64,000 bases of DNA from Sphingobium sp. EP60837 (GTDB taxonomy: Bacteria > Pseudomonadota > Alphaproteobacteria > Sphingomonadales > Sphingomonadaceae). The position numbers and the translations under genes were made by a program. The stretch is taken from NCBI RefSeq assembly GCF_001658005.1, contig NZ_CP015989.1, positions 128,096 through 192,095 on the forward strand. The letters are read 5' to 3'. Shown here one piece after another: positions 50,148-59,786 of this stretch. Each line of letters starts with the position of its first letter. Position 1 is the first letter of the stretch. The notes below the pieces were generated by a model. The model had not been told where the DNA came from. It was given only the letters and a program-made list of their open reading frames with translations, and made no database searches.

Positions 50148-50783
50148 TTATTCGCCGCCCTCCCCCTCGTCCTCGTCGTCCAGCGGTTCGTGCTCCATCT
50201 GGCCATGATCCTCGATCGGGCAAAGCGGCGCTCCGGCCAGCTCAAGCCACTTGCGCGCGGTCCTCACCGTATAGCCGCACGTCGCGCACTCACATTTGAG
50301 CATCCGGGTTTTCTGCTTCTTGGGAGCGGTGGATTCGCCGTCCGTATCGAGACGGGCATGGGGGAGGGGGCCAACGGCTTTTAGGATCGGCGCGATAGCG
50401 ACAAGAAACGCCTCGCCCGGTGTCGTCGCCCGCATCGGCCCGACCAGGCCAAGGCCAAGGGCGACCCGTTTAAACGCCTTCCCATGCCCTGCCGGGATGC
50501 CCACGGCCGCGTGGACCAGTTCATGCGCGAGGATCGCCGCGATCTGCGCCGGCATGGCGTCGGCCGCGTGGGCGAGGTCGGGACGGATAAAGATTTCAAA
50601 ATGCCCATCTGCACTAAGCCGGTTGTCCCAGCACTCGCCGATCGCCTTGCCCTTGCGGCCCGTGCTGGTGAAGCCGATCGCCACGCGGATATGCGCGGGC
50701 AGGGGGGCGTCCAGCGCCTCGAACAGCGGGGCCATGCCCGCCGCCACCGCATTGAGCCAGCTTTCCCGGTTGTCCTGCGTCAT
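50148..50783 (-). CDS. SprT-like zinc metalloprotease domain protein
   Basis: 211 residues, intact homologue of the frameshifted gene at 7426-8057. HExxH motif AAILAHELVHAAVGIPAGHG, then KRVALGLGLVGPMRATTPGE, a C-terminal zinc-ribbon (KCECATCGYTVRTARKW... CPI) and a very acidic tail. SprT-like proteins are Zn proteases or nucleic-acid-associated; on plasmids the role is unknown. It encodes a CGTTTAAACG site (50467) as Ala-Phe-Lys-Arg. It lies next to parA in both replicons. Confidence 0.8.
   Translation of the reverse strand: MTQDNRESWLNAVAAGMAPLFEALDAPLPAHIRVAIGFTSTGRKGKAIGECWDNRLSADGHFEIFIRPDLAHAADAMPAQIAAILAHELVHAAVGIPAGHGKAFKRVALGLGLVGPMRATTPGEAFLVAIAPILKAVGPLPHARLDTDGESTAPKKQKTRMLKCECATCGYTVRTARKWLELAGAPLCPIEDHGQMEHEPLDDEDEGEGGE
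50467..50476. repeat. CGTTTAAACG palindrome, site 5
   Basis: Inside sprT, read in a different frame (GCG TTT AAA CGG) from the sites in traA and DUF6118, which argues against a protein-level explanation. Confidence 0.6.
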
Positions 50784-51100
50784 CGTTTTTACTCCCTTCA
50801 AATCGCCTGTCCGGCGATGGCCGTGCCATCGGCCGGAACACGGACGCCCAAGAACGACGACAGGAGAGGGGGGCAGCGGGAATCTGCGGGAGTGGTGCGG
50901 GCGGGCGCTTCGCGCCAACCCGGTCCCGCTGATTCCCGTTGCTGGGGAGAGGGGGACGGAACGCCCTCTCCCCACGCAAATAAACGACACGCCGGCGCAC
51001 GCCGGCACGACAGGGCAGGGGCAAGGCCCCTGCCTCACGCGAGGATCGTCACGCTTATGCGCCAAGACCGCTTGCGGGCTTGGTCGGAGCGGTCACGCGG
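50784..51100. other. Hairpin-rich non-coding leader of sprT (replicon 2)
   Basis: Conserved with 8058-8419. Contains a perfect 10-bp stem GGGGAGAGGG/CCCTCTCCCC (50944-50953 and 50964-50973) and GCCGGC-GCAC-GCCGGC (about 50991-51006). Nothing else recognisable is seen between 51101 and 51250. Confidence 0.45.
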
Positions 51101-51255
51101 AGATAGAGCCGTGCCCGAAGGGTCGCGCCCGATATTGCCTTTTAATGTCCATATGACAGCGTAACGATAGCGTTATGATATACAGATGATTGATTTCTAC
51201 TCGCCTTGTCGCCGGCTCATCGCTTCGCCAGTGGCGGACTAGAGCCATCTAGAAA

Positions 51256-51273
51256 AACATCCCATAGGATGTT
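51256..51273 (+). promoter_or_regulatory. Palindromic operator of the PIN toxin operon
   Basis: AACATCC-CATA-GGATGTT, 7-bp perfect arms, 13 bp before the toxin start codon. Likely bound by the toxin-antitoxin complex. Confidence 0.55.
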
Positions 51274-51285
51274 ATATTAAGCGCG

Positions 51286-51705
51286 ATGCAAAGAGTCGTA
51301 TTAGATACCTCGGTTATCGCCACGGCGCTGCGGAGCCAAACGGGAGCGAGCTTCGCCCTACTGCGCGCCGTCGAGTATGGCCGCTTGAAGATACTCGCCA
51401 CGCCGTCGCTGTTCCTCGAATATGAGGACGTGCTGAAACGACCGGAGCAGCGGCAAGTGTCGGGGCTGACGTTGGAGGCCGTGGACGAACTGCTTGGCGA
51501 GCTGGCGGCGCTGATCGAGCCGGTGGAGGTGCATTTGCTGTGGCGGCCGCAACTACGCGACCCCGACGACGAAATGGTGTTGGAAGCGGCGATTAACGGG
51601 CGGGCCGATGCGCTTGTGACTTATAATATCCGCGATTTCCGGGGCGCAGCCCCGCGCTTCGGAATCCGGTTGATGCAGCCCGCCGATCTGTTGAAGGAGT
51701 TATGA
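51286..51705 (+). CDS. PIN-domain ribonuclease toxin
   Basis: 139 residues. PIN-type acidic residues are visible in MQRVVLDTSVIATALRSQ, SLFLEYEDVLKRPEQ and PDDEMVLEAAINGRADALVT plus YNIRDF. Member of the putative toxin, PIN family, that precedes its antitoxin. Overlaps the next gene by 4 nt (ATGA). Confidence 0.82.
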   Translation: MQRVVLDTSVIATALRSQTGASFALLRAVEYGRLKILATPSLFLEYEDVLKRPEQRQVSGLTLEAVDELLGELAALIEPVEVHLLWRPQLRDPDDEMVLEAAINGRADALVTYNIRDFRGAAPRFGIRLMQPADLLKEL

Positions 51706-51986
51706 CAATGAGCAAGGCGACCTACCCGCTCAAGCTGCCAACCTCGATCAAGGCGGCAGCGGCGCGACTGGCAAAGGAAGATGGCGTTAGCCTCAATCAA
51801 TGGATCGCAACGGCGGTCGCGCAGAAAATTGGCGCGGTCGAGACGGCGGCCGAGTTCTTCACGCGCCGCGCGAAGGGCCACACCGGCAGCGGCCTGGGCC
51901 GTATTCTCGACAAGGTGCCTAATCGGCCGCCCGAAGCCGGCGACGAATTGCCGGAAGGCTGGACGCTCGATCGCCTGCGCCAGTAA
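51702..51986 (+). CDS. Antitoxin of the PIN toxin
   Basis: 94 residues (a start two codons later, MSKATYPLKLPTSIKAAAAR, is possible). Ribbon-helix-helix-like N-terminus (KLPTSIKAAAARLAKEDGVS, LNQWIATAVAQKIGAVETAA) and a toxin-binding tail. Coupled to the PIN gene and followed 6 nt later by the phosphatase. Confidence 0.75.
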   Translation: MTMSKATYPLKLPTSIKAAAARLAKEDGVSLNQWIATAVAQKIGAVETAAEFFTRRAKGHTGSGLGRILDKVPNRPPEAGDELPEGWTLDRLRQ

Positions 51987-51992
51987 TCCGGC

Positions 51993-52613
51993 ATGAGGGC
52001 CATCTTCATCCGGCACGGCGAAAGCACCGGCAACGCCGGCGTGCCGTGTCACGATCTGGCGACGATCGAGCTGACGGAGCGCGGCCAGGAACAGGCCCGC
52101 GCGGTCGCGGCGAGCTGGACGGAAGCGCCCGCGCTTATCGTCACGTCGCCTTATACCCGCACCCGGCAGACGGCCGCGCCGACGATCGCGCGCTTTCCCG
52201 GCGTGCCGGTGGAGACGTGGCCGATCGAAGAATTTACCTATCTCCAACCCTCCCGATGGAACGGCACGCGCAGCGCCGAAAGGATGCCGCACCTCGAACG
52301 CTATTGGAGCGCGGCCGATCCTGATTATTGCGACGGGGAAGGGGCGGAGAGCTTCGGCACGCTGCTACGGCGCTGCGAGGCCGCGCTGGCGCGTCTCGCC
52401 GCCATGCCTGCTGACTCGCTGGCCTATGTGTTCGGGCATGGGCAATTCATCCAGGCCGCACGCGCAATCGTCGCCGACGCTCATATGGATGACCGGGCCA
52501 AGATGCGCGCGTTCTGGCGCAAGGGGGAGCCGCCCGCGATCGGCAACGCGCAGCGGGTGGGGTTTCATTGGCAGGGCGACCGCTGGGCCTGTGGGCCAGC
52601 GGTCGCCGCCTAG
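51993..52613 (+). CDS. Histidine phosphatase family protein
   Basis: 206 residues, close homologue of 9046-9666, with FIRHGESTGNAG and YVFGHGQFIQAARA motifs. Same position after a toxin-antitoxin pair in both replicons. Substrate unknown. Confidence 0.85.
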   Translation: MRAIFIRHGESTGNAGVPCHDLATIELTERGQEQARAVAASWTEAPALIVTSPYTRTRQTAAPTIARFPGVPVETWPIEEFTYLQPSRWNGTRSAERMPHLERYWSAADPDYCDGEGAESFGTLLRRCEAALARLAAMPADSLAYVFGHGQFIQAARAIVADAHMDDRAKMRAFWRKGEPPAIGNAQRVGFHWQGDRWACGPAVAA

Positions 52614-52959
52614 ATCAACACCCGCTCCACCTCGTCCAGCGTCACGTCATCAGGCCGTCGATCGTAGAGCTGGGTGGTGCGCGTCGAGCTGTGGTTCGCC
52701 ATCGTCGCGGCCGTCTCCAACGTGCCGCCATTCTTCAAATAGGTGGTGATCCCGGTCGCGCGGAAACTGTGATTGCCGATCGCCGTGCCGATCTCGGCCG
52801 CCGCCGCGCGCCGCCGCACCATCGCGAAGGCATTGGCTTGGGGCAGGGGGGTATCGCTTAGTCGCTTAGTGCCGCGCGCGATGGTGCGGAACAGCGGCCC
52901 TTTGCGGTCCTCGCGCAAACCGCACCCGTCGATATATTCGACCAGGTAATGCTCAAGAT
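52610..52959 (-). pseudogene. Tyrosine recombinase/integrase, C-terminal fragment
   Basis: About 115 residues with the catalytic C-terminal motifs: IGNHSFRATGITTYLKNGGT (His-x-x-Arg) and MANHSSTRTTQLYDRRPDDV (His and nucleophilic Tyr). The N-terminus is cut by the IS at 52960. It occupies the place of the serine recombinase in replicon 1. Confidence 0.85.
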
Positions 52960-53841
52960 GGCTCTGTTGCAAACATGGGGCACGGCCGCGCGGCGTCACC
53001 CAGTTGGGGGATTAGGCAGCATTGGCGAAATGCTTATTGAGCATAATCATGGTTTCGGTCAGGGCCGAGGGTCCAATTCCGAATGCTCTTTCAACCAGGC
53101 GCACCTCCCCCATGATACCTGGCTGCAGGCACCATGCCTGGGCCTGTCCTTTGCGTAGGGCGCGCATGACCTCGAAGCCCTTGATCGTGGCGTAGGCCGT
53201 TGGCATCGACTTGAAGCCACGTACCGGCTTGATCAGCATCTTCAGCTTGCCGTGGTCGGCCTCGAGCACGTTGTTCAGATATTTCACCTGCCGGTGCTCG
53301 GTTTCCGCCGCCAGTTTGCCTTCGCGTTTCAGCTCAGCGATTGCTGCGCCGTAGCTGGGTGCCTTGTCGGTATTGAGTTTGGCCGGCTTTTCCCAGTCCT
53401 TCAGGCCACGAAGAGCTTTGCCCAGAAAGCGCTTCGCCGCTTTGGCGCTGCGTGTCGATGACAGATAGAAATCAATCGTGTCGCCCCGTTTGTCGACCGC
53501 CCGGTACAGGTAGGTCCATTTGCCCCGCACCTTTACGTAGGTCTCATCCAGACGCCAGCTCGGATCAAAGCCGCGCCGCCAGAACCAGCGGAGACGCTTC
53601 TCCATCTCCGGCGCGTAGCGCTGCACCCAGCGATAGATCGTCGTATGATCGACATCGATCCCACGCTCGGACAGCATTTCCTCGAGATCACGGTAGCTGA
53701 TGCCGTATCGACAATACCAGCGCACCGCCCATAGGATGACCTCGCCGGTAAAATGCCGTCCTTTGAAATCGTTCATCGCAACTGACCTTGACAGTACATG
53801 AGCCCAATCTTGGAAACCGTGTCAGAGTTTGCAACAGAGCC
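52960..53841 (-). mobile_element. IS6-family insertion sequence, copy 4 of 5
   Basis: 882 bp, same orientation. Flanks ctcaagat / cggcaggg do not match. Confidence 0.95.
53012..53776 (-). CDS. tnpA: IS6-family transposase
   Basis: 254 residues, identical to the protein at 2321-3085. Confidence 0.95.
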   Translation of the reverse strand: MNDFKGRHFTGEVILWAVRWYCRYGISYRDLEEMLSERGIDVDHTTIYRWVQRYAPEMEKRLRWFWRRGFDPSWRLDETYVKVRGKWTYLYRAVDKRGDTIDFYLSSTRSAKAAKRFLGKALRGLKDWEKPAKLNTDKAPSYGAAIAELKREGKLAAETEHRQVKYLNNVLEADHGKLKMLIKPVRGFKSMPTAYATIKGFEVMRALRKGQAQAWCLQPGIMGEVRLVERAFGIGPSALTETMIMLNKHFANAA

Positions 53842-53935
53842 CGGCAGGGCACCAGCCATCATCAAACAGCGTGAAAGGATCAAACGACAGACCATCGAAT
53901 ATCGGCGCTTGCAACACCGCAAGCTCGCCGCTTAA
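53842..53935 (+). pseudogene. Short 3' gene fragment after the IS
   Basis: About 30 residues (APAIIKQRERIKRQTIEYRR then LQHRKLAA) open to a TAA. Basic and helical, no family recognisable. Probably the tail of a gene cut by the IS. Confidence 0.3.
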
Positions 53936-54021
53936 CATCCATCCCCTGACGAGGCCCGCACTCCGCTAATTTACGCCGCGAGTCGTGCCAAATGTTCTGA
54001 CGACGGACAGGAGAGTAACAA

Positions 54022-55638
54022 TTGCTTCAGGGTTTGATGCAGGATGCGCCGCTCAACATTCATGACATTCTGCGCTTTGCATCGGTTGCGCATGGTTCCC
54101 GGGAGCTTGTTTCGCGCAATGTCGACGAGCCGGTCTGGCGCTATGATTATGCGCGGGCCTGGAGGCGTGCGGCACAGGCCGCGCATGCTTTAGCCACACT
54201 CGGCGTCGAGCCGGGCGACCGGGTGAGTTCGCTGGCGTGGAACACGCATCGCCACTTCGAACTGTTCTTCGCGGTGCCGGGCATGGGCGCGGTGCTGCAT
54301 ACCGCCAATCCGCGCCTGCCCGAAGATCATCTGGTCTTCACGATCAACCACGCGGGTAGCAAGGTCCTGCTGCTCGACCGCAACATGGCCGAGATCGTCG
54401 ACCGGATCAAAGGCCAGCTGGAGACGGTGCAGCATTATGTCGTTCTGAGCGACGCCGAGCGCATGGTAGACGGCTTCGAATGCTACGAGAGTCTTATCGC
54501 CGCAGAGGCGGAGGACTATCCCTGGCCGAAGCTGGACGAGAATGCAGGCGCATTCCTGTGCTACACCTCCGGCACGACAGGCGACCCCAAGGGCGTACTC
54601 TATTCGCATCGTTCGGTCGTGCTGCACGCGCTGGCCGCCGGACTACCCGGAGCGCTCAACTTCTCCGCCTTCGATGTGGTGATGCCCTGCCAGTCGCTCT
54701 ATCACGCGACCGCCTGGGGGCTTCCCTTCGCAGGCGCGATCAACGGAGTGAAGTTCGTCTTCCCTTGCGACAGGTTCGACGGCGCGAGCCTCCAGCAGAT
54801 GATCGCCGATGAAGGCGTCACTTTCTCTGGCGGCGTCCCGACGATCTGGACGATGTATCTCGACCATCTGGCGAAGACCGGGGAGGCGCCGGGCAAGCTT
54901 CAGCGCGTGATCATCGGCGGTTCGGCTGTGCCGCGCGACATGGCGGTGGCCTTCGACCGGCTCGGCGTCGCCGTCCAGCAGATCTGGGGCATGACCGAGA
55001 CCAGTCCGCTGGGCGTCGTCTCCACCCCCACCCCCGCGCTGGCAGCGCTGGGCAAGGATGATGAGAACGAGGTCATCTGGACGCGCCAGGGCCGGATGAT
55101 GTTCGGTATCGAGATGAAGATCGTCGATGATGACGACAATGCCCTGCCGCATGACGGCGAGCAGTCCGGCGCGCTGATGGTGCGCGGTCCCTGGGTGCTG
55201 GAACGCTATTACCGCGCCGATGCCTCCGCGATCGACGCCGAGGGCTGGTTCGATACCGGCGATATCTCGACCATCGACCGGTTCGGGTTCATGCGGATCA
55301 CCGATCGCAAGAAGGACGTCATCAAGTCGGGCGGGGAATGGATCAGCTCGATCGACCTGGAAAACATCGCGGCAGGATGCCCTGGCGTGAAGGTGGCGGC
55401 GGTGGCCGGCGTCTATCATTCCAAATGGGAGGAACGCCCGATCATGCTGGTCGAGCCTCTCGAGGTAGGATCGGTGACCGAGGATGCCATGCGCGAGTGG
55501 CTCGAACCGCGGATCATCAAATGGTGGATGCCCGACCGCATCATCCTGGGCGCCGTCCCTCTCACCGCCACCGGCAAGATCGACAAGAAGGCCATCCGCG
55601 ACAAATATGGCCAGGTACTGGCCGAACCGGCGACCTGA
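54022..55638 (+). CDS. Fatty-acyl-CoA synthetase (AMP-dependent synthetase/ligase)
   Basis: 538-residue adenylate-forming ligase that activates medium- or long-chain (or aromatic) acids to CoA thioesters. Motifs: [20 protein letters not shown] (AMP-binding P-loop), [52 protein letters not shown], and catalytic Lys in [15 protein letters not shown]. The start is a TTG after GGAGAG; ATG at 54037 is an alternative. It is a lone catabolic gene between two co-oriented IS6-family copies, so probably acquired with them. Confidence 0.9.
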   Translation: MLQGLMQDAPLNIHDILRFASVAHGSRELVSRNVDEPVWRYDYARAWRRAAQAAHALATLGVEPGDRVSSLAWNTHRHFELFFAVPGMGAVLHTANPRLPEDHLVFTINHAGSKVLLLDRNMAEIVDRIKGQLETVQHYVVLSDAERMVDGFECYESLIAAEAEDYPWPKLDENAGAFLCYTSGTTGDPKGVLYSHRSVVLHALAAGLPGALNFSAFDVVMPCQSLYHATAWGLPFAGAINGVKFVFPCDRFDGASLQQMIADEGVTFSGGVPTIWTMYLDHLAKTGEAPGKLQRVIIGGSAVPRDMAVAFDRLGVAVQQIWGMTETSPLGVVSTPTPALAALGKDDENEVIWTRQGRMMFGIEMKIVDDDDNALPHDGEQSGALMVRGPWVLERYYRADASAIDAEGWFDTGDISTIDRFGFMRITDRKKDVIKSGGEWISSIDLENIAAGCPGVKVAAVAGVYHSKWEERPIMLVEPLEVGSVTEDAMREWLEPRIIKWWMPDRIILGAVPLTATGKIDKKAIRDKYGQVLAEPAT

Positions 55639-55666
55639 GGCCGGCCGCAGCGATCCTATATTCTCA

Positions 55667-56548
55667 GGCTCTGTTGCAAACATGGGGCACGGCCGCGCGG
55701 CGTCACCCAGTTGGGGGATTAGGCAGCATTGGCGAAATGCTTATTGAGCATAATCATGGTTTCGGTCAGGGCCGAGGGTCCAATTCCGAATGCTCTTTCA
55801 ACCAGGCGCACCTCCCCCATGATACCTGGCTGCAGGCACCATGCCTGGGCCTGTCCTTTGCGTAGGGCGCGCATGACCTCGAAGCCCTTGATCGTGGCGT
55901 AGGCCGTTGGCATCGACTTGAAGCCACGTACCGGCTTGATCAGCATCTTCAGCTTGCCGTGGTCGGCCTCGAGCACGTTGTTCAGATATTTCACCTGCCG
56001 GTGCTCGGTTTCCGCCGCCAGTTTGCCTTCGCGTTTCAGCTCAGCGATTGCTGCGCCGTAGCTGGGTGCCTTGTCGGTATTGAGTTTGGCCGGCTTTTCC
56101 CAGTCCTTCAGGCCACGAAGAGCTTTGCCCAGAAAGCGCTTCGCCGCTTTGGCGCTGCGTGTCGATGACAGATAGAAATCAATCGTGTCGCCCCGTTTGT
56201 CGACCGCCCGGTACAGGTAGGTCCATTTGCCCCGCACCTTTACGTAGGTCTCATCCAGACGCCAGCTCGGATCAAAGCCGCGCCGCCAGAACCAGCGGAG
56301 ACGCTTCTCCATCTCCGGCGCGTAGCGCTGCACCCAGCGATAGATCGTCGTATGATCGACATCGATCCCACGCTCGGACAGCATTTCCTCGAGATCACGG
56401 TAGCTGATGCCGTATCGACAATACCAGCGCACCGCCCATAGGATGACCTCGCCGGTAAAATGCCGTCCTTTGAAATCGTTCATCGCAACTGACCTTGACA
56501 GTACATGAGCCCAATCTTGGAAACCGTGTCAGAGTTTGCAACAGAGCC
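55667..56548 (-). mobile_element. IS6-family insertion sequence, copy 5 of 5; left edge of the long repeat
   Basis: 882 bp. From its first base onward the sequence repeats 2269-10602. Left flank tattctca differs from that at 2269, right flank aggtatcg is the same. Confidence 0.95.
55719..56483 (-). CDS. tnpA: IS6-family transposase
   Basis: 254 residues, identical to the protein at 2321-3085. Confidence 0.95.
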   Translation of the reverse strand: MNDFKGRHFTGEVILWAVRWYCRYGISYRDLEEMLSERGIDVDHTTIYRWVQRYAPEMEKRLRWFWRRGFDPSWRLDETYVKVRGKWTYLYRAVDKRGDTIDFYLSSTRSAKAAKRFLGKALRGLKDWEKPAKLNTDKAPSYGAAIAELKREGKLAAETEHRQVKYLNNVLEADHGKLKMLIKPVRGFKSMPTAYATIKGFEVMRALRKGQAQAWCLQPGIMGEVRLVERAFGIGPSALTETMIMLNKHFANAA

Positions 56549-56891
56549 AGGTATCGGGTTCCGCTCGCTCACCGAGAACATCGACACCACCACTTCGGGC
56601 GGGATGCTGGTGTTCAACATCTTCGGCTCGCTTGCCCAGTTTGAGCGCGATCTGATCCGGGAGCGCACCCATGCAGGCCTCAAGGCCGCTCGCGAGCGAG
56701 GTCGCCCCGGTGGGCGGCGGCCAGTGGTCACACCTGACAAGCTCCGCAAGGCGCGCGATCATATCGCTTCCGGCCTCACAGTTCGCGAGGCCGCCGCGCG
56801 CCTCAAGATCGGCAAAACCGCCCTCTACAAAGCCCTCGAAGCCACGGAGAAGAACACAAAGTCCCAGCGTTCCCGGTCCGTTCGCTCTTAG
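56549..56891 (+). pseudogene. tnpR: tnpR C-terminal fragment (repeat copy)
   Basis: Second copy of 3151-3493, same truncation at the IS edge. Confidence 0.85.
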
Positions 56892-56924
56892 CGTGCAGAT
56901 AAGTCACTTTCGTGCAGTCACCCC
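56887..56924. repeat. Tn3-family terminal repeat (repeat copy)
   Basis: Second copy of 3489-3526. Confidence 0.85.
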
Positions 56925-57140
56925 GTGTTCGAGACGATGAGCCGCGCGATCGACGCGGAGGAAACCGGCATATCGTTCGGATCGCAGCATGTAGCGCGGC
57001 CGTTGCTGACGCCGGATGAAGTCCGCACGCTGCGCGAGGATTTGCAGCTCCTGTTCCTTGCGGGGCAACGGCCGATCGTCGCCGCCAAGCTGCGCTACTA
57101 CGCCGATCGCGAGTTCGCCGGGAAGTTCGACAAGGCGTGA
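56925..57140 (+). pseudogene. traG: traG 3' fragment (repeat copy)
   Basis: Second copy of 3527-3742, 71 residues, identical. Confidence 0.85.
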
Positions 57141-57218
57141 ACGGACACTATCGACGAAGTGAAAAAGGCCGTTTGCTGTATAGTGTCAGAACTGCCGCCA
57201 AGGGCGGAAGGATAGAAT

Positions 57219-57650
57219 ATGGACCAACGCGTCATTGATCTTTGGGACCGGCTCATGGCCTATGGAGAGAGCGGTTCCGCACCTCTTCCGGCGATCCGCG
57301 ACGAAGTGTTGGAGCTGCACGAAGCGATCACCGATGAGGAAAGCCGGCTCGGCCTCATGCGGATATTCAATCTCGTCTGCGATCTTGTGGCGGTGCATCT
57401 CCAAGAGACGAACGGCGATCTTGAAGCCTTCGCCCAGCACCGGCAGGGCAGATATGGATGTTCCTGCGCGCGGAATGTCTTGTCGATGGGCGCGTTGGAC
57501 CGGAGCCGGCTGCGATATGTGACATGGCGCGAAGTCCAGGCCGGCCGCCATGACCGAGGATGATCCGCTGCGCCGCTACGCATTGGGCGATGACTCCGCC
57601 TTTGATGAGCTGATGGCCGCGCGACGCCACCGAAGCGGACGCGCCACTAG
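57219..57650 (+). pseudogene. Hypothetical protein with four indels (repeat copy)
   Basis: Second copy of 3821-4252. It lacks a C near 57449 (GGGCAGA for GGGCCAGA), gains a G near 57487, gains a C near 57549 and lacks a C near 57620. The net change is zero, but the middle third is read in wrong frames and the first frame stops at 57563. Either decay after duplication or base-calling/polishing error. Confidence 0.7.
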
Positions 57651-57659
57651 GCGCGAATG

Positions 57660-57683
57660 TATAGGCGTATACAAATATACATG
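57660..57683. repeat. Tandem 8-bp TATA array A (repeat copy)
   Basis: Second copy of 4262-4285. Confidence 0.6.
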
Positions 57684-58091
57684 TTCGCCGTCTGTTCGCC
57701 CTTGGCGTTGTTTAGCGGACTTTCCGCGCCCTGCCCTGCCGGCTCTTGGCGTAGGATTCCGCCCTCTCCCGCAGCAATGTTCGGGGCCAAATCCGTGAAA
57801 TCGTTGCCTGGCGCACAAACCTTGAGGCTCGCCGTTTCGATCCCCGACCTCGCGAGGATCTAGCTTTCCAGAAATCGGCCGCATGGGAAGCCCGTAGAGC
57901 GCCATTGCCGCTTGGACCCTCCCCGGCCTGCCAAACGTCCAGAATGAAGCCCAGCGGCCCGGAAATCGCCCCTGCTGCGACGTTTCCGCCTCCCCTGCCC
58001 TCTCGGCTCGATCACCGCCCTATCCGCCTGGCTTTCCTGGAAAGCCAATTGCGACGGTGCCGCTGGCGCTGTGGTGTCGATAGAAGCGGGG

Positions 58092-58101
58092 CGTTTAAAC
58101 G
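58092..58101. repeat. CGTTTAAACG palindrome (repeat copy of site 1)
   Basis: Second copy of 4694-4703. Confidence 0.6.
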
Positions 58102-58116
58102 ATCCTCAATCTAGCA

Positions 58117-58237
58117 AAAAGCGTGCCGGCGAAGCCGGCTCATCATGGGGATGCCGGGTGGGAGGATCGCAAAGCGATCCGGGGCGGCCGAAGGCCGCGA
58201 GCCGGCGGGGGCGAAGCCCCCAAGAGGCGGCGCTTTT
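58117..58237. other. Multi-hairpin element (repeat copy)
   Basis: Second copy of 4719-4839 with identical stems. Confidence 0.65.
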
Positions 58238-58381
58238 CTTCCCTCTGACCGGTGCCGGTAGCGCGGCGCGAGTGGATCATGCTGCCTCTGTCCCGAAAAT
58301 CAGGACAAGTTGTTCGATCTGGCGGGACGCTGGTGGGTGAAACCACGATGATCCGGCGTCGAGTGGGCGCTGCGGTTAAAG

Positions 58382-58709
58382 TTATCCACAGGTCGGCCTA
58401 GTGTTAATATATGGGTTAAAGAGTCGTGTTACGGGATTTTGGCGGTTTCATAAGCAACTGAAAATATTAGAATAATCGGGCGTTTTTTTGCCCTCGGCGT
58501 CAACGGAACCCCGAATCTGGTGACTCCAGAACCCCGAATCTGCGTCAACGAAACCCCGAATCGCGATCACCCGTCAATGAAACCCCGAACTTTTCCGTTG
58601 CGTCAATGAAACCCCGAATCTACGGTGCGCGTCAATGAAACCCCGAATCGAGCCTGACCGTCAACGAAACCCCGAACTCCCGCTTGCCGTCAATGAAACC
58701 CCGAACGGC
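58382..58709. other. oriV: oriV1 DnaA box and iterons (repeat copy)
   Basis: Second copy of 4984-5311: TTATCCACA at 58382-58390 and the eight ACCCCGAA iterons to 58709. Two identical origins on one molecule would be unusual and promote recombination. Confidence 0.8.
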
Positions 58710-59738
58710 GCGGAGGGACGCCCTCCCCTGCTGCCTGTTCGCTACCCCGATCCCGATCTGTTCATTTGCGATGTTCTCGACGCCATCCCCAAGGATGACA
58801 TGGCCTCGATGGAGCATCCGATTTTCTCGCTCGCGACCAAGCCCGATCGGCGCGTGTTCCGCTATGAGCATAACGGCAACAAGCTCGAAATCGTCCCCAG
58901 CGTCAAAGGGCTGGCGACGATCCACGACAAGGATATTCTGATCTACTGCATCTCCCAGCTCATCGGGAAGATGAACCAGGGGGAGCGACCGAGCCGCACC
59001 TTGCACCTCACTGCTCGCGATCTACTGGTGTGGACCAACCGGCAAACCGATGGCGACGGCTATGACCGGCTGCGGAGCGCGTTCGAGCGGCTGTCGGGGA
59101 CGCGGATCACCACGAATATCAAGGCCGATGGCGAGGAAATCACCGAAGGTTTCGGCCTCATCAATGAATGGCGGATCGTGCGGCAAACCCGCTCCGGCCA
59201 AATGTCGGAAATCAAGGTCACGCTATCCGACTGGCTGTTCAAGATGGTTGAGGGGCGCAGCGTCCTGACGCTCCATCGCGACTATTTCCGCCTCCGCAAG
59301 CCGCTCGAACGGCGTATCTACGAGCTGGCGCGCAAGCATTGCGGCGCGCAGGAAAAATGGTCGATCTCGGTCGAAACGCTACAGAAAAAGACCGGCGCGA
59401 GTAGCCATTTGCGCGTGTTCCGCTCGATGCTGCGCGATCTCGTCGCGCACGATCATCTGCCCGACTATGCCGTGGAAATGAACGGCGATACGGTCACGTT
59501 CCGCAATCGCGAGGCTCTGGATACGGTCGAGGCGATCGAGGCGGAACCCGAGCGGCCCTATATCGACCCCGAAGGCTTCCACGACGCCAAGAGCGTTGCG
59601 CCTGGCTATGACGTTTACGCGCTCTATGACCAATGGGTGTCATGGTGGATCGACAGCGGGCGGCCGGAACTGAAAAGCCCCCGCGCCGCCTTCATCGGCT
59701 TCTGTCGCAACAAGCACAAGACTGCCCCCTTGCGCTAG
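58635..59738 (+). CDS. repA: Replication initiator RepA (repeat copy)
   Basis: Second, identical copy of 5237-6340; 367 residues. Confidence 0.88.
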   Translation: MKPRIEPDRQRNPELPLAVNETPNGAEGRPPLLPVRYPDPDLFICDVLDAIPKDDMASMEHPIFSLATKPDRRVFRYEHNGNKLEIVPSVKGLATIHDKDILIYCISQLIGKMNQGERPSRTLHLTARDLLVWTNRQTDGDGYDRLRSAFERLSGTRITTNIKADGEEITEGFGLINEWRIVRQTRSGQMSEIKVTLSDWLFKMVEGRSVLTLHRDYFRLRKPLERRIYELARKHCGAQEKWSISVETLQKKTGASSHLRVFRSMLRDLVAHDHLPDYAVEMNGDTVTFRNREALDTVEAIEAEPERPYIDPEGFHDAKSVAPGYDVYALYDQWVSWWIDSGRPELKSPRAAFIGFCRNKHKTAPLR

Positions 59739-59786
59739 TATAGGTGTATAGATGTATAGGTGTATAATTGTATACATCTATACTAG
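59739..59786. repeat. Tandem 8-bp TATA array B (repeat copy)
   Basis: Second copy of 6341-6388, six units. Confidence 0.65.

Noticed and set aside
53842..55666. A catabolic gene cluster around the acyl-CoA synthetase
   Set aside because: Only one enzyme gene is present between the IS copies; there are no partner dehydrogenases, hydratases or regulators.
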